Shown: positions 25,816-35,547 of the stretch, in pieces | Position numbering within the stretch: position 1 is the first letter of the stretch | Layout: the number at the start of each line of letters is the position of its first letter | Assembly (NCBI RefSeq): GCF_001423295.1 | Contig: NZ_LMNG01000012.1 | Coordinates: 341,001-405,000, forward strand | From: Methylobacterium sp. Leaf112 | GTDB taxonomy: Bacteria > Pseudomonadota > Alphaproteobacteria > Rhizobiales > Beijerinckiaceae | Direction of reading: 5' to 3' | Length of the DNA stretch: 64,000 bases | Program-made: the position numbers and the translations under genes | Notes under the pieces: model-generated | What the model was told of the DNA's origin: nothing | The model's input: the letters and a program-made list of their open reading frames with translations, nothing else | Databases searched by the model: none

Positions 25816-26906
25816 GGCGCCAGCCCCGACCTGACCGGTGCGCGCTCGGCCACGATGTGGAAGGCGGCCGGGCGGCGGAAGAGGAACGACAGCCGGGTGT
25901 GCCGGACCAGGCGCTCGAGGCCGAGGGGCACCAGCACGGCGACGAGGGTAACGACGAGGCTGGCCCAGCCCACATCGGTGATCGCCCCGGTCTTGACGAT
26001 GAGGGTGCGGGTGAGCGCCATGGGCAGGAAGAACCCGAGATAGATGGCGATGGAGCGGCTGCCGCAGGCGCGCAGGGCCGCCGTCACCGGACCGCCGGCC
26101 AGGGTCAGGAGCGACGCGCCGGCCACGATGGCGAGCGCCCCGACGCCGCCCAGGACGAGGCTCAGGCCGGGCAGGCTCGCGAGGGTCGGGTGAGCGGTGC
26201 CGCCCGAGGGCGTGAAGACCAGCACGCCCTCGACCAAGGCCCAGAGCCCGAGACCGGCGAGGGCTGCGCGCGGATGGGCCCGCACCCGGGCGGCGAACCC
26301 GAAGATCCGCTCGGCGAACAAGTAGCCGACGACGAACCAGACGTAGCGCGAACAGAACTCCTCCAGGAGGTAACTCTCCGTGTGCACAGGCACGACCTGC
26401 AGGGCGGCGGCGGCCCCGAGGAGCAGGGGCCACGGCACCCGCCGCAGCAGCTTCGTCACCACGGAGAACACCGCCAGCAGGTAGATGAACCACAGGGTCG
26501 AGTACGGCTCCACGAGGGCCAGGGCGAGGTGCTGCGCGAAGGCGCCCGGACCCGCCCCCTCGGTGATGGCGCCGTACTTGGCGAGGGACTGGATCACCAC
26601 CCACAGGAGGTAGAAGTAGGCGAAGTGCACCACCCGGCGGTCGGCGAACAGGCGCCAGTCCCGGTCGATCACCCGCCCGAGGAACAGGCCCGACAGCAGG
26701 AAGAAATCCGGGATGCGGAACGGTTTCGCGAAGGCCACCACGTGGTGGACGAAGCCCTCGCTCACGAGTCCCGCCGCGGCCAGATCCGGCGGCGTCATGG
26801 CCTCCCCGGTGCCCAGGGTGGAATGCATCATCACCACGAGGACGATGCACAGCCCCTTGGCGACATCGACCCAGGCGAGCCGCCCGGCACCTGCCCCCTG
26901 CTCCAT
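25800..26906 (-). CDS. Acyltransferase 3 family membrane protein
   Basis: The ATG at 26906 (MEQGAGAGRLAWVDVAKGLC) is preferred; a further ATG at 26927 is possible. The 368-residue protein has about 10 membrane helices. The N-terminal WVDVAKGLCIVLVVMMHSTL is the standard opening with the catalytic histidine, followed by FRIPDFFLLSGLFLGR. The family transfers acyl groups to sugars or lipids at the membrane. The closest style is the OpgC/'YcfT'-like group with long-chain substrates unknown. Its 3' end overlaps the glutamine amidotransferase gene. Confidence 0.85.
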   Translation of the reverse strand: MEQGAGAGRLAWVDVAKGLCIVLVVMMHSTLGTGEAMTPPDLAAAGLVSEGFVHHVVAFAKPFRIPDFFLLSGLFLGRVIDRDWRLFADRRVVHFAYFYLLWVVIQSLAKYGAITEGAGPGAFAQHLALALVEPYSTLWFIYLLAVFSVVTKLLRRVPWPLLLGAAAALQVVPVHTESYLLEEFCSRYVWFVVGYLFAERIFGFAARVRAHPRAALAGLGLWALVEGVLVFTPSGGTAHPTLASLPGLSLVLGGVGALAIVAGASLLTLAGGPVTAALRACGSRSIAIYLGFFLPMALTRTLIVKTGAITDVGWASLVVTLVAVLVPLGLERLVRHTRLSFLFRRPAAFHIVAERAPVRSGLAPQAAA

Positions 26907-27041
26907 AGCCCCGCGCGCTCCCAGCAAATCGGGTGCGATCCTCCCGCCGCATTCGTTAAGGCCCGGATACCGGCGGCGGCGACGCCTCTGGGCGCCTCAG
27001 ATCGTGGCGAAGGCCGGGTTAAGGGAATCCCCGAAACCCGG

Positions 27042-27416
27042 TCAGGACGGTTCGCGCCGGGCGGACTTGCGGGTGCGGGTCAGGCGAGTGGCCGCGTGGA
27101 AATCATCGGGCTTCGTCCGCACCCAGGCGAGGAAGCGGGCCATCTCGGGGTCCTGGCGCAGCGCGTCCGTATCGGCGAGGCGCCGGGCGATCTCGGCCTC
27201 GCTGTAGCGGGCGTGGATCGCCGAATGGCAGATCTGGTGCAGGCGCACGGTGCCGGCCTTGGCCCCGCCCTTCAGCTTCGGCGTGAGGTGATGCAGGCTC
27301 GACTTGGCGCGGGGCGGGATCGGCCGCTCGCACAGGGGGCAGATCACCGGCGCGCGGACGGGCGGCCCGTGGGTGGAGGGATCGTCCGCCTGCCAGCGCC
27401 GTTCGCGTCGTCCCAT
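27042..27416 (-). CDS. HNH endonuclease-like zinc protein
   Basis: The 124-residue protein has a zinc-knuckle pair CPLCERPIPPRAK (C26, C29) followed by SSLHHLTPKLKGGAKAG and TVRLHQICHSAIHARY. The HH, N/H-type third block and second cysteine/histidine pair match the HNH nuclease fold. Stand-alone members of this size are common in alphaproteobacteria and their target is unknown. It lies 10 bases downstream of the hydrolase gene on the same strand and is probably co-transcribed with it. Confidence 0.75.
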   Translation of the reverse strand: MGRRERRWQADDPSTHGPPVRAPVICPLCERPIPPRAKSSLHHLTPKLKGGAKAGTVRLHQICHSAIHARYSEAEIARRLADTDALRQDPEMARFLAWVRTKPDDFHAATRLTRTRKSARREPS

Positions 27417-27426
27417 ATGCGTTCTC

Positions 27427-28269
27427 TCAGGGGGTCGCGGCGGCCATCGCGTGGCACGCGTCGCCGGGGATGAGCGGCTGAAACACGGCCCGCGCCGCCG
27501 CGTCGCGCGCGCCCAGGATCGAGACGTGATTGCCGGGGATCGCTTCGAGATGCCCGCGCGGGCCTGCGAGGGTCGCGAGGCGCCGGGCGAGCTTCACCGG
27601 GATCACCCCGTCCTGCAGGCCGTGCACCACGAAGACCGGGCCGGTGGTGTCCGCGATGCGCAGGTCCGAGCGGTAGGTGTCCCACAGGAACAGGCGCGGC
27701 ACGAAGGGATAGCGCAGGCCGACGAGGTGATGGAGCGAATCGAACGGCGCTTCGAGGTAGAGGCCGAGATGCGGCGCGCGGGCCCCCACCGCCACCGCCA
27801 CTGCGGCCCCGAGGGAGTGGCCGTGAAGCAGGATCGGCGCCCCCGGCGCCCGGTCCGCCACGGCGGCGTGGGCGGCGAGACCATCCATGACGAGGCCGTC
27901 CTCGCTCGGATGCCCGGTCGAGCCCGGATACCCCCGATACGCGATGGCGAGCACGCCCCAGCCCGCCCACGGCCCCTCGGTGAAGCGCTGTGCCAGGGGC
28001 TCGGGGGCCGAGGCGTTGCCGTGGAAGCTCAGCACCACGCCGCAGCCGGGGGCGGGCGGACGCCAGAACCCGATGAGGCGCTCCCCGTCCGGGGTCGTCA
28101 GGGTGAGGGCCGTGGTGCCCGGGGGCGCGAGGCGCGCCTCGGCCTCCGCCGGCCGAGGGAAGAACGCGCCCGGATAGATGAGGTGGCGCTGGAACACCGC
28201 CAGCACCCCCAGGATGGCGGCGCAGAGGCCGAGGCCGCCGAGGAGGACGCTGAGCAGGAGAAGTCGCAT
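27427..28269 (-). CDS. Alpha/beta hydrolase with N-terminal membrane anchor
   Basis: The 280-residue protein starts MRLLLLSVLLGGLGLCAAIL, a hydrophobic anchor or uncleaved signal. The hydrolase core has SFHGNASAPEPL (oxyanion loop), YRGYPGSTGHPSEDG, the nucleophile elbow GHSLG with S152, an acid in VHGLQDGVIP and a histidine in IPGNHVSILG. This is the Bem46/serine aminopeptidase-like group, acting on an ester or acyl substrate in or at the inner membrane. Function beyond hydrolase is not known. Confidence 0.87.
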   Translation of the reverse strand: MRLLLLSVLLGGLGLCAAILGVLAVFQRHLIYPGAFFPRPAEAEARLAPPGTTALTLTTPDGERLIGFWRPPAPGCGVVLSFHGNASAPEPLAQRFTEGPWAGWGVLAIAYRGYPGSTGHPSEDGLVMDGLAAHAAVADRAPGAPILLHGHSLGAAVAVAVGARAPHLGLYLEAPFDSLHHLVGLRYPFVPRLFLWDTYRSDLRIADTTGPVFVVHGLQDGVIPVKLARRLATLAGPRGHLEAIPGNHVSILGARDAAARAVFQPLIPGDACHAMAAATP

Positions 28270-28412
28270 GGAAGTCCGGCGTGCCGGGTGGTGCGGCGGA
28301 GGAAGAAACTCCCTGCAAGGTGGGGACTGGACATCCCGGTGTCACCAGCGATGTTGCGTCGCGCGATGGCGGGGCGGATGAGTCACGGATCGCGGGCGGC
28401 GTGGGGAACGGA

Positions 28413-29186
28413 ATGCAGCAGACCACGTCGCGGGACAGCCTCGGCCGGACCGGCCCCGGCGCCAGCGCCAATTTCCTCCTCATCGTGCTCCTGGTCAGCG
28501 GGCTCGGCTTCGCCATCGGCGTCGGCTGGATCGCCGGATCGGGCGCCGGGTTCGCCTTCGTGCTGTCGGGCTGGATCTTGAGCCTGTGCCTGCACGAGTT
28601 CGGCCACGCCTACGCGGCTTGGCGGGGCGGCGATGCCAGCGTCGAGGAGGCCGGCACCCTCACCCTCGATCCGCGCCGCTACGCCGATCCCGTCACCACC
28701 CTGGTGCTGCCGGTCCTGTTCACGATCCTCGGCGGCATCGGCTTCCCCGGCGGGGCGGTCCGCATCGACCTGTCGGCCCTGCGCGGCCGCCTGTGGCCGA
28801 GCGCCGTCGCCCTCGCGGGACCGGCCATGACGGGCGCGGCGCTGCTCGGCTTCGTGCTGCTCTATCATCTGGCGAGCCCGGACTCGGACACCCTGCGGGC
28901 GGTGCTCGCCGTCTCGGCCCTGTTCCAAGGGATGGCCCTCGTCCTCAACCTCGTGCCGATCCCGGGCCTCGACGGCTACGCCGCCGCGCGGCCGTGGGTG
29001 CCCGCCGCATGGCAGGCCGTGGGCGATGCGGGTGCCCGCCATGCCGGCCTCGTGCTGACGGTGCTGTTCCTGTTCTCCGGCGCCTTCAGCCGGCTTCTGT
29101 TCCGGACGAGCCTGCGGCTCACCACCCTGATGGGCGTCGACCCCGCCGACGTGGTGGCGGGATACCGCCTGATCCGCCTGTGGTGA
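28413..29186 (+). CDS. Site-2 protease family zinc metallopeptidase (M50)
   Basis: The ATG at 28413 gives 257 residues with about six membrane helices. The zinc site HEFGH (H61, E62, H65) lies inside helix 2, and the third ligand is in LNLVPIPGLDGY near the C-terminus, both M50 hallmarks. There is no PDZ domain, so it is the small Rv2869c/SpoIVFB-like type. It would cleave a membrane-buried substrate. The gene is divergent from the hydrolase gene, with 143 bases between the starts. Confidence 0.9.
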   Translation: MQQTTSRDSLGRTGPGASANFLLIVLLVSGLGFAIGVGWIAGSGAGFAFVLSGWILSLCLHEFGHAYAAWRGGDASVEEAGTLTLDPRRYADPVTTLVLPVLFTILGGIGFPGGAVRIDLSALRGRLWPSAVALAGPAMTGAALLGFVLLYHLASPDSDTLRAVLAVSALFQGMALVLNLVPIPGLDGYAAARPWVPAAWQAVGDAGARHAGLVLTVLFLFSGAFSRLLFRTSLRLTTLMGVDPADVVAGYRLIRLW

Positions 29187-29281
29187 GGCGGGCCCACCAC
29201 CGTCCGCGTGCCGCGCGCGCGCGGGTTTCGTGCTAAGGCGGCGTCCCTGTCCGGAGGCGATCCCGCCCGGTGGAGACCGTG

Positions 29282-29536
29282 ATGGCCCTCAAGACGACGT
29301 TCCTGGTCCAGACCTTCGTGATCAAGCGCAAGCGCCTCGTGCCGGGCGACCGCGAGGTGGCGCCCACGGAGAGCGGCGCCTTCAAGAAGGCGGAGGCCAT
29401 GGCGGGGCGCTTCCCCGGCACCGCCGCCATTCGGGTGGTGGCCGACGACGAGACCGGCGAACTCGAGAGCGCCGCCATCTTGGCCCAGTTCGGCGAGGTG
29501 CCGGACGACTTCGCGGAAAGCCTCCAGGGCTCCTGA
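29282..29536 (+). CDS. Small conserved hypothetical protein
   Basis: The ATG at 29282 (MALKTTFLVQTFVIKRKRLV) gives 84 residues; an ATG 12 bases earlier is also in frame. It has a predicted alpha/beta mix with a strand-rich start, a helix in GAFKKAEAMAGRF and a strand in AAIRVVADDETGELESA. It looks like a small cytoplasmic protein that is common in Rhizobiales genomes, with no known role. Its last codons and stop form the first unit of a 15-bp tandem repeat. Confidence 0.75.
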   Translation: MALKTTFLVQTFVIKRKRLVPGDREVAPTESGAFKKAEAMAGRFPGTAAIRVVADDETGELESAAILAQFGEVPDDFAESLQGS

Positions 29537-29573
29537 AACGCGGGTTCCTGAAACGCGGGCTTCTGAAACGAAG
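29529..29573. repeat. Three 15-bp repeats, each with an in-frame TGA stop
   Basis: Units lie at 29529, 29544 and 29559: gctcctgaaacgcgg, gttcctgaaacgcgg, gcttctgaaacgaag. The TGA at 29534-29536 ends the upstream gene. Because the unit is 15 bp, the TGAs at 29549 and 29564 are in the same frame, giving three stops in a row. Confidence 0.92.
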
Positions 29574-29609
29574 AAGGCCCCGGCGCGGTGAGCGCCGGGG
29601 CCTTCTTCG
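29571..29609. terminator. Bidirectional intrinsic terminator
   Basis: The arms aagaaggccccggcgc and gcgccggggccttctt are 16-base perfect complements around ggtga. A-rich and T-rich ends on each side suit termination of both the upstream small gene and the convergent glycine-rich protein gene. Confidence 0.9.
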
Positions 29610-29625
29610 TTCGATCGTGCATCAC

Positions 29626-30345
29626 CTACGGGCAGGCGTGACGCTGGCCGTCATTGCCGAGATAGGTGCCCGACTGGCGGTCGTAGGACCGGAAGCGACG
29701 GACGCAGTAGGCGTCGTCCCGCTGAGGGGCGACTTCTGTCTCGACGGCGTAGCCGGCCGGCGCATAGCCGCCGCCATAGGCACCGTAGCCACCACCGTAA
29801 TAGGCCGGGGCGTAGCCGCCACCGTAGTAATCGTCGCCATAGAAGCCGCTGCCGAGGCCGTAACCGATTCCCGCACCGGCGAGCCCCAGGCCGACGCCGA
29901 GGCCGAGACCGCCGTAGCCGCGGCGGTAGCCGTAGCCGCGCCCGCCCCGGTCATCGGCGAACCCGCCGCGGTAGCCGCCCCGGTTGAACCCGCCGACGCC
30001 GCCACGATACCCGCCAAGCGCCGCGCCGCCGCCGAACCCGGCCGCCGTCGCGCCGAGCCCACGGCCGCCGCCGAAGCCACGTCCCGCGAAGCCCTGACCG
30101 CCGCCGAACCCGCGCCCGGCTAGGCCCTGGCCGCCGAAGCCGCCGCGCCCACCGCCCATCATGCCGCCGCGGAACCCACCACCGCCCGCGAAGCCGCCGC
30201 CGCCGAAGCCACGGCCGCCCCCGCCGAAGCCGCCCATATGGCCACCGCCGCCGCGAAATCCGCCCCCGCCGCGCGCGTCGGCCTGGGCGGGAATGAGAAT
30301 GAGAGCCCCGACCATGGCGGCCGATGCGAGGAGAATGCGATTCAT
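29626..30345 (-). CDS. Glycine-rich secreted BA14K-like protein
   Basis: The ATG at 30345 starts MNRILLASAAMVGALILI with a signal peptide ending PAQADA. The 239-residue protein is dominated by GGF/GGG repeats (residues about 25-130) and a GYG/GGGYAP region. It ends with CVRRFRSYDRQSGTYLGNDG then QRHACP, the conserved C-terminal pattern of the BA14K family: a CxxR...YD...TYLG.DG..H.CP motif. BA14K proteins are envelope proteins with lectin-like activity in Brucella. Here the long glycine-rich insert is unusual and suggests a flexible surface or adhesive role, which is inference. Plus-strand frames across it are shadows. Confidence 0.8.
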   Translation of the reverse strand: MNRILLASAAMVGALILIPAQADARGGGGFRGGGGHMGGFGGGGRGFGGGGFAGGGGFRGGMMGGGRGGFGGQGLAGRGFGGGQGFAGRGFGGGRGLGATAAGFGGGAALGGYRGGVGGFNRGGYRGGFADDRGGRGYGYRRGYGGLGLGVGLGLAGAGIGYGLGSGFYGDDYYGGGYAPAYYGGGYGAYGGGYAPAGYAVETEVAPQRDDAYCVRRFRSYDRQSGTYLGNDGQRHACP

Positions 30346-30528
30346 GGTGATGATCCGCGTTGCAGCGCCGGTCCGGAACGGAGGCGCGTTTGGAGGATCA
30401 ACGCTGCCGTCAACGCAAGGTTCGAACCGTGACCTTGGCGTTCGTTCCATCCGTCGACGGCTCGGTCCCGGACGGGGTCTGGGCTGACCCTGGGGTCCCA
30501 ATGGAACTCCGCTCACGAAAATGCTACC

Positions 30529-30557
30529 TTGAGTTTATAATAGATGGAGTGATAAAC
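30529..30557 (+). promoter_or_regulatory. Candidate sigma-70-type promoter for the small peptide gene
   Basis: ttgagt at 30529-30534 and ataaac at 30552-30557 are separated by 17 bases in a strikingly AT-rich stretch (30515-30575) ahead of the peptide gene at 30619. A tataat string also lies at 30536-30541. The assignment is by eye only. Confidence 0.35.
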
Positions 30558-30618
30558 CTTAGGTTATTTATTTCTTGGGTGGACCGGCCGCAGAGACCGG
30601 GATCACAAGGACAAGCCC

Positions 30619-30906
30619 ATGGACATCAAAGTCAATGATTCCGACTGGAACGGCCTGACGGGCGAAGAGCGGGACAAGATTCGTACGATCATCACTCAGA
30701 TCTTCAAGCAGGATCACAATATCGTCGGAGACAAGACGCAGACCGCCGATGCGCAGCAGCTTGATTCGATCTTCTGAACGCTGGCCTGCAATGCCGCCCA
30801 GGGCCTGGCCGAAGCGGCGTGCAACGCCATCCCGAACCCGACCGGGAAGCAGGTATGCCTGATCGCGGCGCAGCAGGCCGGCGACTTCTGCCGAAGCAAG
30901 TGCTGA
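30619..30906 (+). pseudogene. Small leader/cysteine-hairpin peptide gene interrupted by an in-frame TGA
   Basis: An ATG at 30619 with AAGGA 8 bases upstream opens a frame of 52 codons to a TGA at 30775-30777. The same frame then continues without a break for 42 more codons to a second TGA at 30904. The first part (MDIKVNDSDWNGLTGEERDK and onward) is acidic and helical, like a leader peptide. The second part is cysteine-rich, spaced C-x10-C-x11-C-x10-C-x3-C. If the first TGA stood for cysteine, the pattern would become the symmetric C-x3-C-x10-C-x11-C-x10-C-x3-C of a disulfide-linked helical hairpin. It may be a recent pseudogene, a truncated 52-residue peptide, or a UGA-decoded (selenocysteine) product. 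No modifying-enzyme gene is adjacent. AT content and position suggest acquired DNA. Confidence 0.6.
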
Positions 30907-30949
30907 ACACCATGGGCGCGACAGCCGCGCCGAACCGACTTTGACGACG

Positions 30950-30973
30950 CCGCCGAGTCGCAGGGCTCGGCGG
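30950..30973 (+). terminator. Hairpin after the peptide gene
   Basis: The arms ccgccgag and ctcggcgg are exact complements around an 8-base loop, about 44 bases after the final TGA of the peptide frame. It would isolate that gene from thiC. There is no T tract. Confidence 0.5.
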
Positions 30974-31063
30974 ACCGACCGTGGCGGGACTTTCGGCGGA
31001 AACGCCCGTGTACGGCTGCGACGATTGACAAATCGGGCGCAGGCGTCGAACCTGGAACGATTC

Positions 31064-33157
<2,094 letters not shown>

Positions 33158-33288
33158 AGCGGAGGGGGCCGCTTCCATGCGCGGACGGTCCCGACCGGTC
33201 TTCACACTTGCGATGCGTGCGCCGTCTTCCCCTATGGGAAGGCGGCGCACGGAGTCTGCCCAGCCGACGACTGACCATTCTTGCATTC

Positions 33289-33831
33289 TCAGCGGGCTTC
33301 GGCCGGCATGTCTCGGATTTGGGACATGAGGAACGTCTCGGCCCGTCGCCAGGCCTCATCCGTATCGCCGCGGAAGTTGAGGTCTCGGGAGTAGATATCC
33401 CGGCCGGTGCGCGCATCGACGATACGGGCCCAGAGCTGCATGATCAGCGTGCTGCTCTTGTGGACGACACCGATGAAGATCGTTTCAGCTCCGTGTGCCT
33501 GAGCGACCTTCAAAAGACAGGCGGTTTCTTCGGATCGGCAATCCTGTCGGAGCCGGTCCGCAGTGATGACCGACGCCCGGTACAGGCCGGAGCGGGTCAG
33601 GTCGCCCGCAAGGTGGTCGGCGAAGTCCACCAGCCGCTTGGCATGCTGTGAGGCTTGATCGGTCGGCTCGTTCGAGGTGTCGAGAAGCTTGATCGGCAGG
33701 ACGACGAGCGTTGACGGTACCGCCCCTGCCGCGTGGGCAGGTGAACAGACGACGGCCGCGATCAGAAGTCCGAACCCGCCGATCTTCATGAGGCTGTTGC
33801 CGCACGAGCCTAGAGTAACTCTCTTTGGCAT
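33289..33831 (-). CDS. DUF2380-type secreted protein
   Basis: The start is set at ATG 33831 (MPKRVTLGSCGNSLMKIGGF) because GGAGCG lies 6 bases upstream; a second ATG at 33789 (MKIGGFGLLIAAVVCSPAHA) begins directly at the signal peptide. The mature part has STLVVLPIKLLDTSNEPTDQ, LVDFADHLAGDLTRSGLYRA, the pair CRSEETACLL, AETIFIGVVHKSSTLIMQLW and DTDEAWRRAETFL. That order is the DUF2380 pattern of periplasmic proteins with unknown role, somewhat like TolB/CsgG-type beta-alpha repeats. It is convergent with thiC and lies in less GC-rich sequence. Confidence 0.75.
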   Translation of the reverse strand: MPKRVTLGSCGNSLMKIGGFGLLIAAVVCSPAHAAGAVPSTLVVLPIKLLDTSNEPTDQASQHAKRLVDFADHLAGDLTRSGLYRASVITADRLRQDCRSEETACLLKVAQAHGAETIFIGVVHKSSTLIMQLWARIVDARTGRDIYSRDLNFRGDTDEAWRRAETFLMSQIRDMPAEAR

Positions 33832-33875
33832 CGTCGCGCTCCGACTGTTTCTGCAAGCTTCGAGAACCTCGCCCA

Positions 33876-34334
33876 TCACGCGCCTGCGCCGGCTTGCGCT
33901 GCGAGGAGCGACTTGAACTCGGGGATTCCAAAAGTCGCTTGAACGGTCAGGTTCGCGGCGAGAATCTCGTAGATCGGCCCGTCAACCTCGCGATTCGTGA
34001 AATAGACGATCGCGTCTTGGTCGCCGCCGCCCTCGGTATGGGGCTCGCCCCCTGCCTGTCCCGCAACATAGCTGCCGACTGGACGGACCTCCTGAAGCGT
34101 CCCGTCTGGACGGTAGATCTTCAATTCGCCCTGCAGGACGAGCGTGCGATAGGCCGCGCCAAGACGATGCAGTAGGAGTCGCTCGTTTGCCTTGAACTTG
34201 AAAAGCAGATCGACGATCCGGGCTTTTTCGTCGACGCTCAGGATGTGATAGGCCGCATGTTCGAAGCCATCGATCGTCCGCCATGTGACGTGGCGGTCGC
34301 CGAATCCAAGTGTTGGCCTTGCAATTGTTGTCAT
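33876..34334 (-). CDS. Cupin-fold protein next to an AraC regulator
   Basis: The ATG at 34334 gives 152 residues. The centre has cupin-like strands: LLFKFKANERLLLHRLGAAY, RTLVLQGELKIYRPDGTLQE, VRPVGSYVAGQAGGEPHTEG and DAIVYFTNREVDGPIYEIL. This resembles the anti-sigma ChrR/2,4'-dihydroxyacetophenone dioxygenase type of cupin. The metal-binding histidines seem partly present (H in EPHTEGG, H near LLLHRLG) but are not a full four-ligand set, so an enzymatic role is uncertain. It is divergent from the AraC-family gene, the usual arrangement for a regulated target. Confidence 0.65.
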   Translation of the reverse strand: MTTIARPTLGFGDRHVTWRTIDGFEHAAYHILSVDEKARIVDLLFKFKANERLLLHRLGAAYRTLVLQGELKIYRPDGTLQEVRPVGSYVAGQAGGEPHTEGGGDQDAIVYFTNREVDGPIYEILAANLTVQATFGIPEFKSLLAAQAGAGA

Positions 34335-34500
34335 GGTGTCCTCCCGTTGTGTCCTGATTGGTATCAAGTACAAGCGTCGTCCATGACCTCCGTTCACTCG
34401 GGACGACTGTGCTCGTTGGCATCTCCAGAAATACGCCGGTTCCACCAGTCCCTCTTGCCATTTGGTGCCAACGCATCGACCCTCACCGCGGGAGGCGCTT

Positions 34501-35514
34501 ATGCCGGGGTACGGCCTGACCAGGGCACGGACGATGGGACCGATCGCGGCGGCCGTGTCGGCGGCCGGCGGTTCGTTGGCGCGGGTGTTCGGTAAAGCCG
34601 GGATCCCGCTTACGCTCCTCGACACGCCCGACCGCCTGATCCTGCTGCGTGACCAACCCAAGCTGATCGATGCGGCCATTCGTGAGATCGGTGATCCCGC
34701 CCTGCCGGCACGGCTCTCCTTAAGCACCGGCATCGCGGGGCTCGGGCCCATCGGAGTTCAGGTTCGTGCCGCCGAAACGCTTGGGGCGGCTCTGGCGCGG
34801 GTGGAGGTCGTCACACCGCTTCTCCTCCAGACCGCGACCTCGACGGGGCTGCGTCGGCAAGGAGCGAATGCCTTCTACGAGTATGCCGTCGCCGAACGGA
34901 TCGAGAGCGGGCGTCAAGCGAACGAAATCCTCGCCCTCGGATATCTGTTGGGCACCGTGCGCCATTTCCTCGGACCAGCATGGCGGCCGGAGCACGCCGT
35001 GGTGACGGGAGCGACCTTGACCGGGCGAGCTCAGATCCAGGAGTTGTTCGGCTCGGAGGTCATTCTAGGGGCTCGGGCCGGTCTGATCTTTTCCTTGGAC
35101 CACCTGGACGCGCCGAACCCGAAGCGTCACGATCCCGGCGTTCCGGCGACGGGCGAGGACGAGCCGATCGGCGATGACCTGGCGGCTTGCGTCGCACACT
35201 TGATCGAACTTGGCTTGGACGAAGCGCGCCCTTCCATCGACGGGATCGCGCGCCGCCTCGGCCTTTCCCGCCGTTCCCTGCAGCGTCGTTTGGACGATGC
35301 CGGGACACGCTATGCCGACATTCAACAACGCATCATGGCCCGTCGTGCCAAGACTCTGCTCGCTGAACCGGCGCTCCCCATTGGACGAATAGCCTGTGAA
35401 CTCGGCTATACGGACGGCTCGCATTTCACGCGTGCATTTCTGGAATGGACCGGCATGACGCCAAGTCAATGGCGTCGCGATGTCCGTCTTCGGGGACCGG
35501 CCAAAAGCCTTTGA
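34501..35514 (+). CDS. AraC-family transcription regulator (Arabinose_bd N-terminal type)
   Basis: The ATG at 34501 gives 337 residues. The N-terminal 190 residues match the ligand-binding part seen in OruR/VirS-like AraC regulators (LPARLSLSTGIAGLGPIG, HFLGPAWRPEHAVVTGA). The C-terminal AraC HTH pair is clear: SIDGIARRLGLSRRSLQRRL for the first helix-turn-helix and IGRIACELGYTDGSHFTRAF then EWTGMTPSQWRR for the second. The gene is divergent from the cupin-like gene, with a 166-base shared control region, so it probably regulates that gene. Confidence 0.9.
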   Translation: MPGYGLTRARTMGPIAAAVSAAGGSLARVFGKAGIPLTLLDTPDRLILLRDQPKLIDAAIREIGDPALPARLSLSTGIAGLGPIGVQVRAAETLGAALARVEVVTPLLLQTATSTGLRRQGANAFYEYAVAERIESGRQANEILALGYLLGTVRHFLGPAWRPEHAVVTGATLTGRAQIQELFGSEVILGARAGLIFSLDHLDAPNPKRHDPGVPATGEDEPIGDDLAACVAHLIELGLDEARPSIDGIARRLGLSRRSLQRRLDDAGTRYADIQQRIMARRAKTLLAEPALPIGRIACELGYTDGSHFTRAFLEWTGMTPSQWRRDVRLRGPAKSL

Positions 35515-35547
35515 ATGACACGGTCGAGGGGAAGGCGGATCGGCGAC

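Noticed and set aside
29230..30123. Forward frame of 297 codons over the glycine-rich gene
   Set aside because: Its alanine-rich composition mirrors the glycine-rich repeats on the other strand, which have a signal peptide and a BA14K ending.
30775..30777. Treating the TGA as proven selenocysteine
   Set aside because: No SECIS element could be established by eye and selenocysteine genes are not visible in the window, so it is kept as a hypothesis only.
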